NCBI GenBank assembly: GCA_000320545.1
Contig: ADNK01000533.1
Location: forward strand, 1 to 64,000
Source: Bigelowiella natans CCMP2755
Lineage: Eukaryota > Cercozoa > Chlorarachniophyceae
Reading direction: 5' to 3'
DNA length: 64,000 nt
The notes beneath the pieces are model-generated. The model had not been told where the DNA came from and did no database searches. It saw only the letters and a program-made list of their open reading frames with translations. Shown here piece by piece: positions 11,001-22,139 of the stretch. The position numbers and the translations under genes were made by a program. Position 1 is the stretch's first letter, and each line of letters starts with the position of its first letter.

Positions 11001-12567
11001 ATGCACACGCTAGTCCTTTGTGCTTGCGTCCTCGTGCCTGTGGTAGGAAGCTAACAAACTAGTTTGAACCTCATTTGTCAATCGTGATAGTAGGAAGTTA
11101 ATACGAAGCGAGCCGATTCCAAAACCTCGAGATTCTTGTTTATTTTACCTCAAACAGAGCATTTTATCATTGTTTTCTCAACACATCATTTTCCCTTGGT
11201 ATTTGGCTGCGTTTGAAAAGTATGTAATCCTTTCTAGGTTGTGGGAAGACTCTTGCTCCAGATGGTCAATACGGCATTAGGTGAGACATTTGACATTATT
11301 AAGTGTTTTATCGTTATATGCGGGTTCTAATGATTATCTCTTATTGCCATCATCAGCTCGCCACGACCTCTACACTGTAGTGGTAGGGTTGTATGCGTAC
11401 TTGGGTGCCATGGTTATTGGAGGGCGGCTGATCTCGTACCTGCGGCTGCATAATGTTTGGGAAGGGCTTTCTCTTGTCCTCAAATGGCTGTTCGTGGTAT
11501 GACAATGCGATTCAACGTTTTTATCGATTTTCCCGCCCCGCCCCCCCCCAAGAAAGACCCATTTGTCTGTCATAATTGCATCATCAACAACTACAATTGC
11601 TGCCTCTTAATTATACAGGCTTTGCGCTATATGGTTCTCGGGGTCTTTGTCCTAGGAGTGATACCGCTTCTCATCGGCGTATTGTTTGACCTGACGCTCA
11701 TGACACCTATGCGAACGCCTGCTGACGAATCCCCAAGAATCTTTCCTGAGAGGGTCAGTACGTACCACAAAATTCTTAAAACGTGCTTGTTTGACTTTTC
11801 CTCTCCTCTCCTCAGGACTGGGTAATGGGGGTGATATTCCTGAAAGTGTGGTTCCAGTTGTTAATTTCCGGGGTGCTGGGTGACAACGAAATTAAGGCGG
11901 TTGTCCAACAGGTGGTAACAAACACTCCCTACCAACGAACGAATAAAACTCTAGCTTTGTTGTTTCTCACTGGCCTCTTTGCCTTTAGATTCTGAACGAT
12001 GGGTTGGAGAACATCAATCTGTACGATACGATGAGACGCGCCGTTCTTCCTTGTGTACATAAACTCCTGTTATATCTGTGCTTACCCGTAATGCTGAGCA
12101 GCGGCTGCGTACCTATGTTCCTACGAGCAGCGCGTGCTTTTGTTTTGCTGTCCAAAGATGGCATTATGCTTTCCATGAGCCGAATGGTTGTGGGGATTGT
12201 TAAGAGTTTGCAGCCGGAACTTGATCTAGCAAACACCACGGATGCTGTGTTCGAAGTAGAGACCATGTGTGCGAGAAACTACTGCTTCAGATTAGCTTTC
12301 CTTGCCATGGTGGTGTTTGAGCTGTGTTCAATAATGGGAAGTCTTTTCGAGGGATGGTATAATTCCGTAAAGCAGTCGATGTTCGAGGAAAGATACCTGA
12401 TTGGGAAGCGTCTTCATAATTTTGGCGAGACTGTAAAGCCAGAGAGCAAAGTGTCTGTCGAGACTAAAGAAAGCAAGCTTGCTGTTGATAGCAAGGATGA
12501 TGATGGCAAAACAGGGGAGCAACACCAAGGTTCAACCGAAGTTAAGAGCCAAAATATAACAATGTGA
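8085..12567 (+). CDS. MARCHF6: MARCHF6/Doa10-type RING-CH E3 ubiquitin ligase
   Basis: This multi-spanning ER-membrane E3 ligase directs ER-associated degradation. Exons 8085-11042, 11238-11280, 11357-11496, 11619-11753, 11816-11911 and 11989-12567 keep phase and give 1,316 residues, near the size of yeast Doa10 and human MARCHF6. Residues 91-140 form the C4HC3 RING-CH zinc finger (CRICH, then CACSGS, HQECL, CEVCH). Many hydrophobic helices follow. The C-terminal part carries DESPRIFPERDWVMGVIFLKVW and LIGKRLHNFGE, which match conserved Doa10 segments. Unusually, about residues 630-950 form a long acidic, Ser/Thr-rich, low-complexity insert ending in a near-pure glutamate run encoded by a GAA/GAG microsatellite at about 10838-10880. 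The first exon is 2.96 kb while the others are short. An AATAAA lies at 12717, possibly the poly(A) signal. Confidence 0.95.
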
Positions 12568-12932
12568 AATCCGCATTTCTTTAAATCAATAGGCACCGAA
12601 TAGAAAATTCAACAAAAATTATTAGATTTAAAAAAGTAAAAAATTAATCTAGTCTAATATCGGCGTTAGTTAGTCATCTGCCGAAGCAAAAAATTAGAGA
12701 TAAAAGAAACAAACAAAATAAATTTGCTTATGTTGTATCTGAATTCCAGAAAATAACATTGATACATCTTAAAGTTCACATTGTTTCGTTCGTGTCATGG
12801 CCACACATCTAGATATTGCGCGTGCGCCGCCATGTGCTTTTACGATATCTGTTCAGCTATGCTGCATCTACATCGATATCTCTGAAACTACAAATCGTAT
12901 CATATCTGTCAATCGAGCTCCTCTAGCTCCTC

Positions 12933-12983
<51 letters not shown>

Positions 12984-13287
12984 CTAGCTCTCTCTCTGTG
13001 TGTCTGTACGTTTTTCTGGGACCGCACGATCTTGCGATGCAAGCAGCGTAGCAAAGATGTCAACCCCCGATGGCATGTGGCGTAGATGTTTGGCCGATGT
13101 TATGCTGCGCCTGACACGATGTACATGCATGCCATGATGCTACAATAATAATTGCGGCCCTAGTTATAACAGAAGTCAATTCAAATGTATGTTATATCTA
13201 GCTAGCTAGGTATGACATTTAAACCAAATTTATCTAGGCTCGTCATAGCATCTGTGTGTAGCTAGATATAGCTGCCAAATCCATGCG
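12568..13287. other. Spacer 5' of the retrotransposon fragment
   Basis: AT-rich 3' flank of the E3 ligase gene, then a (CT)n tract at about 12942-12976 and CATG/GCTAGC-rich sequence. No gene is seen. Confidence 0.5.
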
Positions 13288-13952
13288 TTGTTCAGCGGAG
13301 TTTGCTATATAGTTAAGCAACGTTGCTATGCTAAGGTTGGTTTTACATGTTATAATAACATATATTTGAAAAGGAAACTGAAAGCACACAACAAAACAAT
13401 CATGCGGAACGCCGAATTGAACTTCAAAACTAATGCGAAGAAAGAGGGAACCAAGGCCATGCATTTGAAAAAACTTGATTTCATGCCTGGCTCTCGGACA
13501 ACAGGAATCACATTGAAGCTGCCAAGAATTGCCACATCATGGATGCGCGCCATCTGTGGTGTTGGCAATCTTGGTGCATTCATGCTGTCCAGAGGACAAC
13601 GCACAAAACTGGAAGCAACATGCGATGTGTGCAACACATTGCAAGACATGGACCACATTCTGCAATGCAGGAAATACGGACCACACCGACTCAGAATCAA
13701 CAAACAACTGACAGCGATCATGGATCGCAATGACGAGACCACGCGTCTCACAACCGCAGAGAAAACAAGTCGAGAAGCTGCGCGCAAAGCGCGCCATGCT
13801 AGACCAAAACAGGATGCATTTTCATGCATGCGCCATGTGACCAAGGAAACAAATAGATACAATTTAAGCGCTGTAGCCGCTGCATTGCACAGCTACATTA
13901 GGATGACCATTGAAACAATTTAAACATTTCATTACATCCGTCTCATATTTGA
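13288..13952 (+). mobile_element. 3' fragment of a non-LTR (LINE-type) retrotransposon
   Basis: An open frame of 211 codons (13288-13923) has the Cys-His knuckle typical of the C-terminus of non-LTR retrotransposon polyproteins. It reads C-D-V-C, seven residues, H, three residues, C (CDVCNTLQDMDHILQC), followed by a basic region. No reverse transcriptase or endonuclease motif lies upstream, so the copy is 5'-truncated. The 3' tail after the stop reads TTTCATTACATCCGTCTCATA and recurs elsewhere in the window (about 5284, 29403, 30465, 53801 and 57163). A diverged copy of the last about 150 bp lies at 30330-30500. The first residues of the frame may be random sequence read before the element begins. 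Confidence 0.75.
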
Positions 13953-14217
13953 TTAGCCTAGCTATGCGAGTTACACGACATCCAATTTTGCTTCATAAAG
14001 TCAGGGGTGATGCTAGTGACGTGAAGTCGGGCACCCGTGTAGACATAAATAATAATAAACAGCTACATTAGAGCTTCGATCCAATCTATAAAGAAGCCAT
14101 CAGACAGAACCATTTTATCTAGCCTCGAGACTGAAATTGCCGCATGCACCAGTCAAAACCCTGTACCCATTGATTATGGCTGTAGCAGAAAATCAATTCG
14201 AAACCAAAACGCATCTG
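13953..14217. other. 3' flank of the retrotransposon fragment
   Basis: Short AT-rich spacer before the end of the minus-strand thioesterase-like gene. It contains another CAGCTACATTAG match at about 14060 to the retroelement 3' region. No gene is visible. Confidence 0.4.
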
Positions 14218-15983
14218 TTAGGGAACTAAATTTATTGAAATAATTCGCGAAAAAATTCCTATGAGTGCTGTTAAATACTCGATGTAGTGGCCCATCCGTG
14301 GTACTAATCTCATCTCAACGTTGAGACCATAGCTCTTTAGTTCCTTCATTCCCGCCAACGCGAGCTGAGGCCTCACGACGTCGTCATCTTTGCCATGATA
14401 AGCAAGAATCTAAATGAAAAATAATAGCCGTTCGTGAAGACCAGTCTCTAAGCTCCAGAGCATCATTGTAACGAATATAACTTATATTACTTTAGTTTCC
14501 TGGTTCGCTTCGGCGAAGGCCTCCGGATATCTGTATCAGAGAACAGTCAGAAAAAACACGCTTACACATTCAATCAGTTTGGGTTAGAGGTGGACAGTGC
14601 CGATTACATACCTCTCAAACTCAACCACATAGCCAGCCCACATCATTACCGCACACAACTTGACCGGATAACGCAAACTAAAAAAGATTTCATTTAACCT
14701 CAGTCGAAGGACAACGAAAGCAAAGGCGGCGGCGATACATACGCTGCATGAAGTGCTAGGGAAGCTCCTTGACCAAAACCCTGAGCCATATTATTGGAAG
14801 AGCAAAAAGATAAATAGTGAGGTCCAGCGTGCAGATCATAGTGACTGCTGAAGAAAAGTACCGCAATTATTATATTTTCTGAGCCGATGATTGCTTCCTC
14901 GTGTTCCAGAATACGTATGACAGCCTGACCGTGTTTACCCAAACGTATCACAAGTTAAGTTTTCCCCATTTTTTAAAAAAATGTTTGGTCCACATGGCCG
15001 ACCTGGTGACTCTCGCGGATCCCCGCTGCGTCTTCTTCATCCGCTGGGTTTCCTTGAGAGTCCTCCTGCTCAATATCCCACCTATCGATACAATGAGAGA
15101 AGATTACCACCAAAGCATATCTCAGACAATTCTGCGTGTATTAGTGACCATGCTCGAGCCTCTCGTTCATCCAGAGCTGTCAGTGGAATCTTGGGGGCGT
15201 TTGGAATTACAACTTTCACATCTGCAGAAATGGCATGTGGGAAAATATGTCATAATCGAAGAACTCTTCTTAATTTTTTATTTTTGCAGTACACACCATC
15301 TGGAGATATCATCGTCATCATTGTCTTGGCTTTTGAATTGCCCTCGTCGATCCTGAGGGGAACCCGTTGTTCATTATCATCATCATCATCAATTATCTTC
15401 ATCATCATCTTCTTCTTCTTCATCATATCTTCATCATATCTCAGATAAATCTCTTTTTGAGATTTTCATGCTCTCTTACCCATGCAGCCAAACCAGGGTG
15501 TACTTGTGGTGCTCCGGATCGATGATGTGGCACGTGTCAAGGATATCATCTAACGTTTACATCTAAGTCAGGGCACTGATCATATATCTTCTCTGGTTTG
15601 TTCGAGAGAAGCTATCTCTACTAATGCACGCACAACCTGGCTCTTCGTCATCAGGATCCACCAATGGCGAGCGATAGAGGTTTCTTTCAATTTTCTTTGC
15701 AAGTCTAGAAAATAGGGCAGCAACAGTAGCATAATCATCGAATAGACGGACATCACTCTTTCGGGATGGCATGCAAGTTTGAATCATACCCCTTCCTCTC
15801 GACACGCTGTCGCTCCTTTTCCTGGAAGATCTCCATAATTCTGCGTTTTCGTTCCTCCGCGTCTGCATCAGATGTGCTTGCGAGCCACCGCTTCTGCACC
15901 ATCTGTGCGAAGATTGGTGATCTCCGGGCGGCGGCCGGCAAGGCACGTCGCCAAAGCGCAACGGCTGCGGCGTTAAGTGCCAT
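14218..15983 (-). CDS. Acyl-protein-thioesterase-like alpha/beta hydrolase, mitochondrial presequence, nucleophile Ser replaced by Gly
   Basis: Eleven exons join in phase: 15983-15790, 15704-15637, 15549-15480, 15352-15297, 15221-15149, 15081-15003, 14924-14862, 14780-14743, 14677-14612, 14530-14491 and 14409-14218, giving 312 residues. Residues 1-35 look like a mitochondrial presequence (Arg/Ala-rich, no acids, ending QKRWLAS), followed by a charged helix. The remainder matches the phospholipase/carboxylesterase family of APT1/2: VWLHG (oxyanion hole), VVIPNAP, a DIEQED-to-DEEDAAGI stretch, GFGQGASLAL, LAYHGKDDDVV and VPRMGHYIE. The catalytic Asp and His are present. The nucleophile elbow, normally G-F-S-Q-G, reads G-F-G-Q-G, so the Ser is Gly (residue 204, codon at 14772-14774). 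The expected Ser codon is one transition away. The protein may be a pseudoenzyme, or the base may be a sequencing error. It is divergent from the giant gene at 16228. Confidence 0.85.
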
Positions 15984-16227
15984 TGCGAGCGGTCGGTCCG
16001 GTTCGACGATTGCCTGTGGGAACGCTGGTCGTTTTAGAGGTGCGACGTACGGTATTGGGAACGAATACTTGGCGTTTTATACATGCGACATGGTATAAAT
16101 ATCTCCTTCCGGACACTCCGAAGCAGTAGTACTCGAAGAGGGGATAGAAAGAACAACTTCCGGGAGGGGAGGGAGGCACTTTCGAAGCGAGAGAAGAAAA
16201 GGACTCAGCCAGCGCCCTGTCGCAATC
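15984..16227. promoter_or_regulatory. Compact divergent promoter region
   Basis: Only 244 bp separate the start codon of the thioesterase-like gene from that of the giant SPRY-CLU-RCC1 gene, so both promoters must lie here or overlap. No canonical core element is obvious. Confidence 0.4.
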
Positions 16228-18911
16228 ATGTGGCGCTCCTCCTCCAGCAGCTTCGAGAAGCAAAGGGACAAGGTGGGATTGGGATAAAAAGAAGGGTATT
16301 TCATGACTCGACTAAGCGTTGTTCGTGTTTTAGGCGAAGATTGAAAGACTGGAAAGAGAGGTAGATCTGTTAAGCTCACTCTTTCGCTCCGCTTTGCTAG
16401 TTTATTTCGTTTCCATACACGGCGGAGATAATCTCTAGCTTCATATCTTAACTTAGAATCGAAGGGAGATTTAAAATTGGGAGAGCAGTGAAAAATAGTA
16501 ATCCTCAAAAGTTAAGACGCTATATTGTATATGTTTGGATGCAGGTCGCCTCCCTACGAGCTGAGATGGCAACAGTCAAGGTGCGTGAGGCGCTTGCTTT
16601 TTACATAGCACGCATAGCAGATTGCAGATTCGTATTTTGATTCGAATTTTAAATAATATCCAGGAGACATGCAAGCTTCTCCTGAGAACGTTTTCCCCAT
16701 CTCTACCTGCGGAGTCTCAACAGCTTTTGCAGCATCTCGACTCGGCTGGGGGTACCTCCGGAAGGCAGCAAAATTTCGCCCAAAGGAGAACGGCGCCGCC
16801 TGTGCGGGCAGCTCCTCCATCGCATCAACAGCCAAACGTTAGACAAGCAAGAACGGTGACACAACGAGCTCCGAAGAATGAATCACCCAAAGCAGGTCAG
16901 AATGTGCATAGGAAGCAGTGAGTCAACGCTGTTGTTTGATGAATATCGACGCCTAATCACAGCTCCCGAGGGAGTCGTTGGCGCCTACAATAGCTCTGTT
17001 ATGGGAGACGGCCAACTGATCTCCCATTTCGAACAGCCTTCTGTTTTGGTCGTTAAGGGGATCACTGGGTATTCGTCTTTCTCTCTCTCTCTCTTTCTCT
17101 CTTTCTCTCTCTCTTCCCTCCCCCCCCCCCCCTTATCTCTCCCCCTCTCTCACAAGACGTTGTCTAGAGCCATTCATCATTATCATCATCATCATCATAA
17201 AAACATCAAATATCCTGATTTTTCCCATCGGATGACACGTTACCATCTTTCATCGTCAAGGTTCAAGAGTCTAGTCATGCATGACCCGAAACTTGCTGCA
17301 CAGGGGTAACAATAGCTTCAGCACCTGGCATGAAAAGAAAGATTGGTTGATTCGTGTATGCAATCACGCCATATGTAAAGGGGTCGGTTCTACTACGCGG
17401 TCGAGTTGCGCTACGACGCCCAGAAGGGCCCTCGCAGGAAGATACTCGGGCAGGTGTGTTGCAGGATATCTAAAGATGCTGCTGCTACTGGTGGAGACGG
17501 CATGAGCGGTGGTTTGGTTGTGGTGGTAGTGATGATGGTGATGAGGATGACGATGATGATGATCGAGGAAACAAAAGTTTGCAGGCTGGGATATCATGTG
17601 TTTATGTTGGTTACATCTTGTAGCACGACGCTCTTTTTCAAAAAATCGTGGTGCCTTAAACGAAGAATATAGCATTGATGGTGTGGAATTTTTTGTGTGG
17701 TGTTTGTGCAGTTCGGATGGGTGGCGTCTTCCTTCGTGGCCCGAGCGAAGTGGTCCCGTGGATACGGCGTTGGTGACTACGACGACTCTTGGGTGAATCA
17801 CTAAAATGATAGCCGCATTGATACGGATAGATCGAGACTTACGAGGATCGATCCCCCCCGCCCCCCCACCTCTGGCTGAGATGCTGCTCACCACCACTGT
17901 CAATTCCTCATTCATCAGGCGGTGGACTTCTCGAGGCAAGAGGCCTTCCATGCCGCGAAGTCGAAGAAATACGGCCTTAAAGCGAAAAGGGGGGATATCG
18001 TTGGCTGCGGCATCGACACGATCCAAGGTGATGATGATGAAACAACAGGAAACAGACCCAAAGCGAACGATTCGACATCGTGAAGGGTACATGAGGAGGG
18101 GGGGGGGGGAAGGAGAAGCATGACAATGGTGATCTGACCCGTATGTTAGCACCGGCGCTAGCTCACTGACTTGTGCTTTCTTTCCTCTCTCTTTTTGTTG
18201 TCGTGCACGTGATACGTAGGGACCATCGAGTTCTTCCATAACGGAAACCCTCTGGTAGTAGTGTAAGTGAGTGAGTGTTTGACGAGTGGGTGCGAGAGTG
18301 GGGAAGGGGAGGACCACGCCACCCCCTTCGCGTCATCGTCATCATCAATACAATACAATCATCTTTCTTCTCCTCCCTCTTCTTCATATCATCATCATGC
18401 GAAAACGATGAAGGATATGATTTTTTATCCAACAAACAGAGACGCCATCTTTCTAATCTTAGAGACGCTGAAATTAGCCATGCTCGTAATGGGAACATAA
18501 TTGTCATTCACCTCTTTTCCCATCGAATTCGGGATGCCCCCCCCTTACCGTAGGGTCTTGCTTATGAGGTTGAATTCCGACACAAAAATAGCAGCCAAAA
18601 GTTCTTTCCCGGCGTTACTGTCCAATCTGCGGCTGGTAATACCGACGACACACGCTCGCCTCATATTGTGTACAAACGTCTCATGTGTGGTCGGGTTTCA
18701 GTAAATGATTGCTGACCCCCCCCCCCTTTGCTTGCTCGTTGGCGGTCTTCTTCCATTCCCTAGTTGTTGCTGTCTACGTTGATGCGGATAACATGCCGAG
18801 GGGTGTTCCCCCCGGTTATAAAGCTGTTGGGAAGGATCTTAGGTATGCTGGGCTGGCAGTAGTTGCATACAATGGAGAGCCTTCGATTCTCTCTCTTCCC
18901 CCTTCCCCCTC

Positions 18912-18949
<38 letters not shown>

Positions 18950-19506
18950 CTCTCTGTATTTGTGAGTGTGTGTGTGTGTGTCATTCTGTTCTCTGGTTCT
19001 TTGAATCTTGGAACTAGCGATTTGGTTTCTGAAGTTGGAACAGAGCCAGGAATAGTTTTGCATCATTCATCTTCCCATTACCTCCTTCCCCCAACCCCCA
19101 GACCCCCGGATGTGAGAAGAGATGCAACCTACCAAGGTTGAAGAGGAAAAAAAGGGGGAAGAAGGGAAGGGAGAGGGATGATGACTATCATCACCGTGGA
19201 AAAATACTAAGTACCCGTCGAAAGTATCATCTTTTCCCTTATTCTAGTATTGTACGCAACTTACTCTCTCTATCCTCTTCTTCTTCTTCTTCTTCTTCTT
19301 CGTCTCTTCTCTACTCTCCCGCGCTCCCCATTACCATTATCTTCCTCGTTGTCTTCATCGCATCATCGCCATTTATTGCATTTCTTTCCCTTAGCGTCGC
19401 TGTCGAATAAGGCTTCTTCCCCGTCCGATGTGAAGCAACTCGTGACAGAAAACAGGGCGTTCTCGACGCTCGTGCTGCAGAATAACATCAATCGGAGAAG
19501 TGTGTA

Positions 19507-19541
<35 letters not shown>

Positions 19542-19792
19542 AAGAGAGAATGGAACCCAAAAACAAACCAGATGCACAGGGAAAGACACGATGAAACGAG
19601 AATTCTTTGAATAGATTGGTTGAAATCAAACAGGCCGAAGGCATTCCGATGCCCTGCTATATTTTGCACCACCCCGCTTCTTCGCTCATCCCCTTTACAT
19701 TTATCCCCATCATGTGGCTGGTGGTGGCCATTCGGATTTCCCGTCACACACACACACATCCACACACACACACACACACACCTACATATATC

Positions 19793-19836
<44 letters not shown>

Positions 19837-19975
19837 CATGTATATTTATGTTTGCATATATTTACTGGAACAGATGAAGTGGCCTACAGCATGTACGGCA
19901 GGAGCTTAGTTCCAGCAGGATGCAGCTCTTACGATTACTATGGTCGTGATTTAAGTAGTAGTCAATTTGTACATA

Positions 19976-20006
<31 letters not shown>

Positions 20007-21163
20007 CTCTATAATATCGGCAAGAACGGTTGGAATAAGAATAGTTGTTAGTACCGACTAGAATTAGTCGCCTTCTTTCGTCTCACACACCGGCGGAAAG
20101 CGGGCGACATGTTCCTTGTGGAACTCACACACGAGTCTACGCGTGGAAAGATAACATTCGTAGATTGACCGCCATATGGCGAGGAAAACTGAATGAGAGA
20201 GAGAGAAAGAGAGAAAAAAAAAATCAAAACTAATACTACAACCCCCTTCTTCCCCCCCCCCCCCCCCCTTTCTCTCTTTTCCTTGCTACTGCCACGCCGC
20301 CACAGTGAGGGTGGCGTGCGAGGGCACGGTACTGGTGGAAGGGCAATACTACTACGAGATATTCTTCGCGTCCGTCGATAGATCGTACTTCGGCTGGCGC
20401 GTGATTCCGCAGCAGAAGGCCACATCCCCCTCGCAAAAGGTGTTTCTTCCTGGAGAACCGGTGATGATAACCGACGGCGGCAAGGATCTGACGACGCCGA
20501 AGATCAGCAAAGGGGCTCAGCTGTTCATTGGTTGGCGAAGCAGCAAGGACTCTTACGCTGTGCGGGTGATGAACCCCTCCGACCCCATGCACCGCGTGGT
20601 AGAAGTGCCCGCCTCCCGACTACGTGCCGTTCTCCTCGCTAGCCATGGCGACTACAGGGTCACGGTTAAGCCGGAAGAGGACAAGCTTTCGTTCCTCCTC
20701 AAGTTTGATACCAATGACCGGAGGGTTAGTTCTTCATCCTCGTCGTCATTATCGTCATCATCATCATCATAATCATCGCTATCACCATTGCCTCCTCCTC
20801 CTCCTCCTTGAACTATATAAAACGGATCGTTTGATTGATTCTTCACTGCTGGCGCTGTTATGTATGTTTATATATGTGTGTGTGTTGTATTGGCGAGCAG
20901 CTGTATCCCGGAGCAGGAGGCGAGGTGGTGATGCTAGACAACAAGACCGATTTCCGGAAGAATGGGAGAGAGCTGCATGGCGTCACCATAGGCTCGTTAA
21001 TAGATATGGAGAATCACCATATATCATGGTTTTTCGAGGGAAAGCTGGTATGTACTGAAAGTGATACATGCACACGCACTCTCAGCTTCTCACAATCACT
21101 GCCACGACAACGGACGCGGAACTAATTTTAAAAAACCTTTAGCCCAGCGCCCTTCTCCATGAC

Positions 21164-21199
<36 letters not shown>

Positions 21200-22108
21200 A
21201 GTGGTGGTGATGGTGGTGATATGATGTGATGGACAGTTCGGTACGGCAAAGATTCCGCCTGGAAGAGCATGGGCCCCACAATTTCTTACGAAAAACAAGC
21301 CGGAAGTGTACTTCTGCTTTGATAGGGCTACATGGAGATTCCCCCCTCCCCCCCCTCTCGGGGCAAGAGCAGGGGCACAAGTGAAATGGCTTCATGACCC
21401 CCACCCCGTACCTTCTCCAGAGCCGTTCCTCGCAGGGAACGTGATGGGGATGACGGACCCGATTGCCGAACAGAAGAGGGAGGAGCAGCGGCGGAAACAG
21501 AGAGAGGAGGAGGTGGAGGAGGAGGAGAAGAAGAAGCGCTCGCAGTCGATCCATCCGAAGCCGTCTCCTCCATCATCTGCAGGATATGGGCATGCGGTAG
21601 GAACCAAGGCGTCGAGGGGGGAGGAGGAGGAGGGGTATGAAGAGAATGATGCGTTCGGTTACCAGGAAGCAGAAGAGGTGGATGCGGCAGCAGGAGCAGG
21701 GGGGGGGGAGCAAGCCACAGCGGCTGCAAGCTCTAACAGCGCGTACGCCGACATTGCCAGCTCACTCAACTACGACAACCCGGAAGAGGCGGAGGAGCTC
21801 GTGCAGAATGCGTATCAGGAGCTCCAAAAAGACGGCGAAGCAGCAGCCGCAGCAGCCCCCGTCGAGAACTTCTACGCCGGGGCCGACAACTACATAGATC
21901 TGGGAGAGGTGTACGCCGATGTGGGAGAGGCGTCTACAGTCGATTCCGCCGCTGCTGCTGCAGAGGCTACGGCAAGCGACGACCCGGAAAGGAAAGGAGG
22001 AGGAGTGACAGAAGAGGAGAGGAAAGACATGGAGGCGAAGCGCAGGAAGCAGTTGGAGGCGCAGCTACGCATCCGGGAGGAAGGGCTCAAGAGGGGCGAC
22101 TGGGTATT

Positions 22109-22139
<31 letters not shown>

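Noticed and set aside
13350-13862. 170-codon minus-strand frame opposite the retroelement fragment
   Set aside because: The plus strand carries the Cys-His knuckle and the 3' end; this frame is its mirror.
15753-15983. Separate 76-codon mitochondrial protein next to the thioesterase-like gene
   Set aside because: Splicing at 15790 joins it in phase to the downstream hydrolase exons, which otherwise lack a start codon; one gene explains both.
19607-20061. Frames with Tyr-Ile and Thr-His alternations
   Set aside because: They are translations of (TA)n and (CA)n microsatellites in introns of the giant gene.
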